Shown: positions 6,266 through 6,874 of the stretch, piece by piece
Position numbering within the stretch: the first letter of the stretch is position 1
Layout of the letters: every line of letters starts with the position of its first letter
Assembly (NCBI GenBank): GCA_000436735.1
Contig: FR887243.1
Coordinates: 12,400 to 19,273 of the forward strand
Length of the DNA: 6,874 bases
Reading direction: 5' to 3'
From: Firmicutes bacterium CAG:170
Lineage (GTDB): Bacteria; Bacillota; Clostridia; Oscillospirales; Oscillospiraceae
Program-made: the position numbers and the translations under genes
Notes under the pieces: model-generated
Seen by the model: the letters and a program-made list of their open reading frames with translations, nothing else
Database searches by the model: none
Told to the model about the DNA's origin: nothing

Positions 6266-6287
6266 GCAGGAATGCCGCATCCGCGCG
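6250..6287. promoter_or_regulatory. 9-bp inverted repeat bracketing the -35 box (candidate operator)
   Basis: CGCGCGGAT (6250-6258) and its exact reverse complement ATCCGCGCG (6279-6287) are separated by 20 bases, with centres 29 bases apart. One arm lies in the promoter spacer and the other upstream of the -35 box, a position suited to a repressor. It is not a terminator, because no T-tract follows the hairpin on either strand. The RpiR-type regulator encoded just downstream is the obvious candidate to bind it, by inference. Confidence 0.5.
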
Positions 6288-6339
6288 AAAAAAGTCATGG
6301 AGTTTTTAGCTTCTATTGGCAGACCGCGAAACCTTCGCA

Positions 6340-6874
6340 TTACCGGCCTTCCAGTGCGCGTTCCAGCGCCTCCAGCTCCTGTCCGTTCAGCGGACGCCAC
6401 GCACCGGTCGGAAGCTCTCCGAGCGTCAGCGGCCCTTCCGCGATCCGGCGCAGGCGCGTCACGCGCAGGCCCGCCGCCTCGCACAGGCGGCGAAGCTGAC
6501 GGTTTCGTCCCTCATGGATCACAAACTCAAAAAGCGCCGTCTCGTCCTTCCGGCTCAGCAGGCGCAGCTTCGCCGGCTGCGTCATACGGCCATCGATCTC
6601 GATGGGCTGGCGGAGCGTTTCCTCGCAGCCCTCCCGATAGCCGCTGACCCAGACGAGATACTTCTTTTCGATCTCCTTTTTCGGGTGCATGATCCGGTTG
6701 GCAAATTCGCCGTCGTTCGTCATCAGAAGAAGTCCCTCGGAGTACAGGTCGAGCCGTCCGACGGGATAGACCCGCCCGCCGCAGTCCTGAACCAGCTCCG
6801 AAACGTTTTTCCGGCCCTTCTCGTCGGAAAGCGTCGTCACATAGCCGCGCGGCTTGTTGAGCATCAGGTACAGC
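6340..6874 (-). CDS. rluB: RluB/RsuA-family rRNA pseudouridine synthase (partial, N-terminus beyond right edge)
   Basis: The C-terminal 178 residues of a family enzyme that converts a specific uridine of rRNA to pseudouridine; RluB acts on 23S rRNA. Seen: LYLMLNKPRGYVTT (6873-6835), the family motif at the start of the catalytic domain; YPVGRLDLYSEGLLLMTNDGEF, with the catalytic Asp of GRLD at 6750-6748; KKYLVWVSG; and EGRNRQLRRLCEAAGLRVTRLRRIAEGPL with the closing G.WR.L segment. The reading frame continues upstream of the ATG at 6864 to the window edge, so that ATG is internal and the usual N-terminal S4 domain lies outside. The stop is TAA at 6342-6340. RluB is preferred over RsuA, RluE or RluF from the usual Firmicutes context, but the N-terminus would be needed to settle it. 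No convincing terminator follows, so its transcript may read into the regulator gene. Confidence 0.92.
   Translation of the reverse strand, partial: LYLMLNKPRGYVTTLSDEKGRKNVSELVQDCGGRVYPVGRLDLYSEGLLLMTNDGEFANRIMHPKKEIEKKYLVWVSGYREGCEETLRQPIEIDGRMTQPAKLRLLSRKDETALFEFVIHEGRNRQLRRLCEAAGLRVTRLRRIAEGPLTLGELPTGAWRPLNGQELEALERALEGR

Noticed and set aside
6326..6338. Possible terminator after the pseudouridine synthase (GCGAA/TTCGC, 3-base loop)
   Set aside because: The stem is only 5 bp and no T-tract follows on the minus strand; the run of six T at 6293-6288 is too far away and is not preceded by a stem.
6864..6864. ATG at 6864 as the start of the pseudouridine synthase
   Set aside because: The frame stays open and homologous (LYL before MLNKPRG) to the window edge, and the family has an N-terminal S4 domain, so this Met is internal.

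Overview
The window is a compact run of bacterial genes, all on the minus strand, so biological order runs from high to low coordinates. GC-rich coding sequence, strong GGAGG-type ribosome binding sites, an IspH-ribosomal protein S1 fusion and the order flavoprotein - cmk - plsC - ispH/rpsA together suggest a GC-rich member of the Clostridia, most likely an Oscillospiraceae/Ruminococcaceae-like gut bacterium. The lineage is inferred from gene order and the fusion, not from a database search.

Layout from the right edge: (1) 6340-6874 is the C-terminal part of an RluB/RsuA-family pseudouridine synthase that runs off the window. (2) 6196-6339 is a 144-base non-coding gap. It holds a sigma-A-like promoter (6237-6265), a perfect 9-bp inverted repeat that brackets its -35 box (6250-6258 and 6279-6287), and a small GCAA-capped hairpin just before the next ribosome binding site. 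(3) 2785-6195 holds a tightly packed series: an RpiR/MurR-type sugar-phosphate regulator, a HI0933/BaiN-type flavoprotein, cytidylate kinase and a PlsC-type acyltransferase. The ispH-rpsA fusion follows at 879-2831. Genes in this series overlap or lie at most 15 bases apart, so it reads as one operon. (4) A strong intrinsic terminator at 828-859 closes it. (5) 1-808 is the N-terminal part of a GH29 alpha-L-fucosidase whose ribosome binding site begins a few bases after the terminator T-tract; it runs off the left edge.

The operon joins membrane lipid synthesis (plsC), nucleotide supply (cmk), isoprenoid synthesis (ispH) and translation (rpsA) behind a regulator that normally senses sugar phosphates. 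The most interesting point is inside the fusion gene. The ispH/rpsA junction carries the best Shine-Dalgarno sequence in the window, in frame before an ATG that matches the normal start of a free S1 protein. About 250 bases upstream, an AT-rich island contains an extended -10 promoter-like sequence. The fused gene may therefore also make free S1. I see no wholly new multi-gene system, CRISPR array, mobile element or RNA gene.
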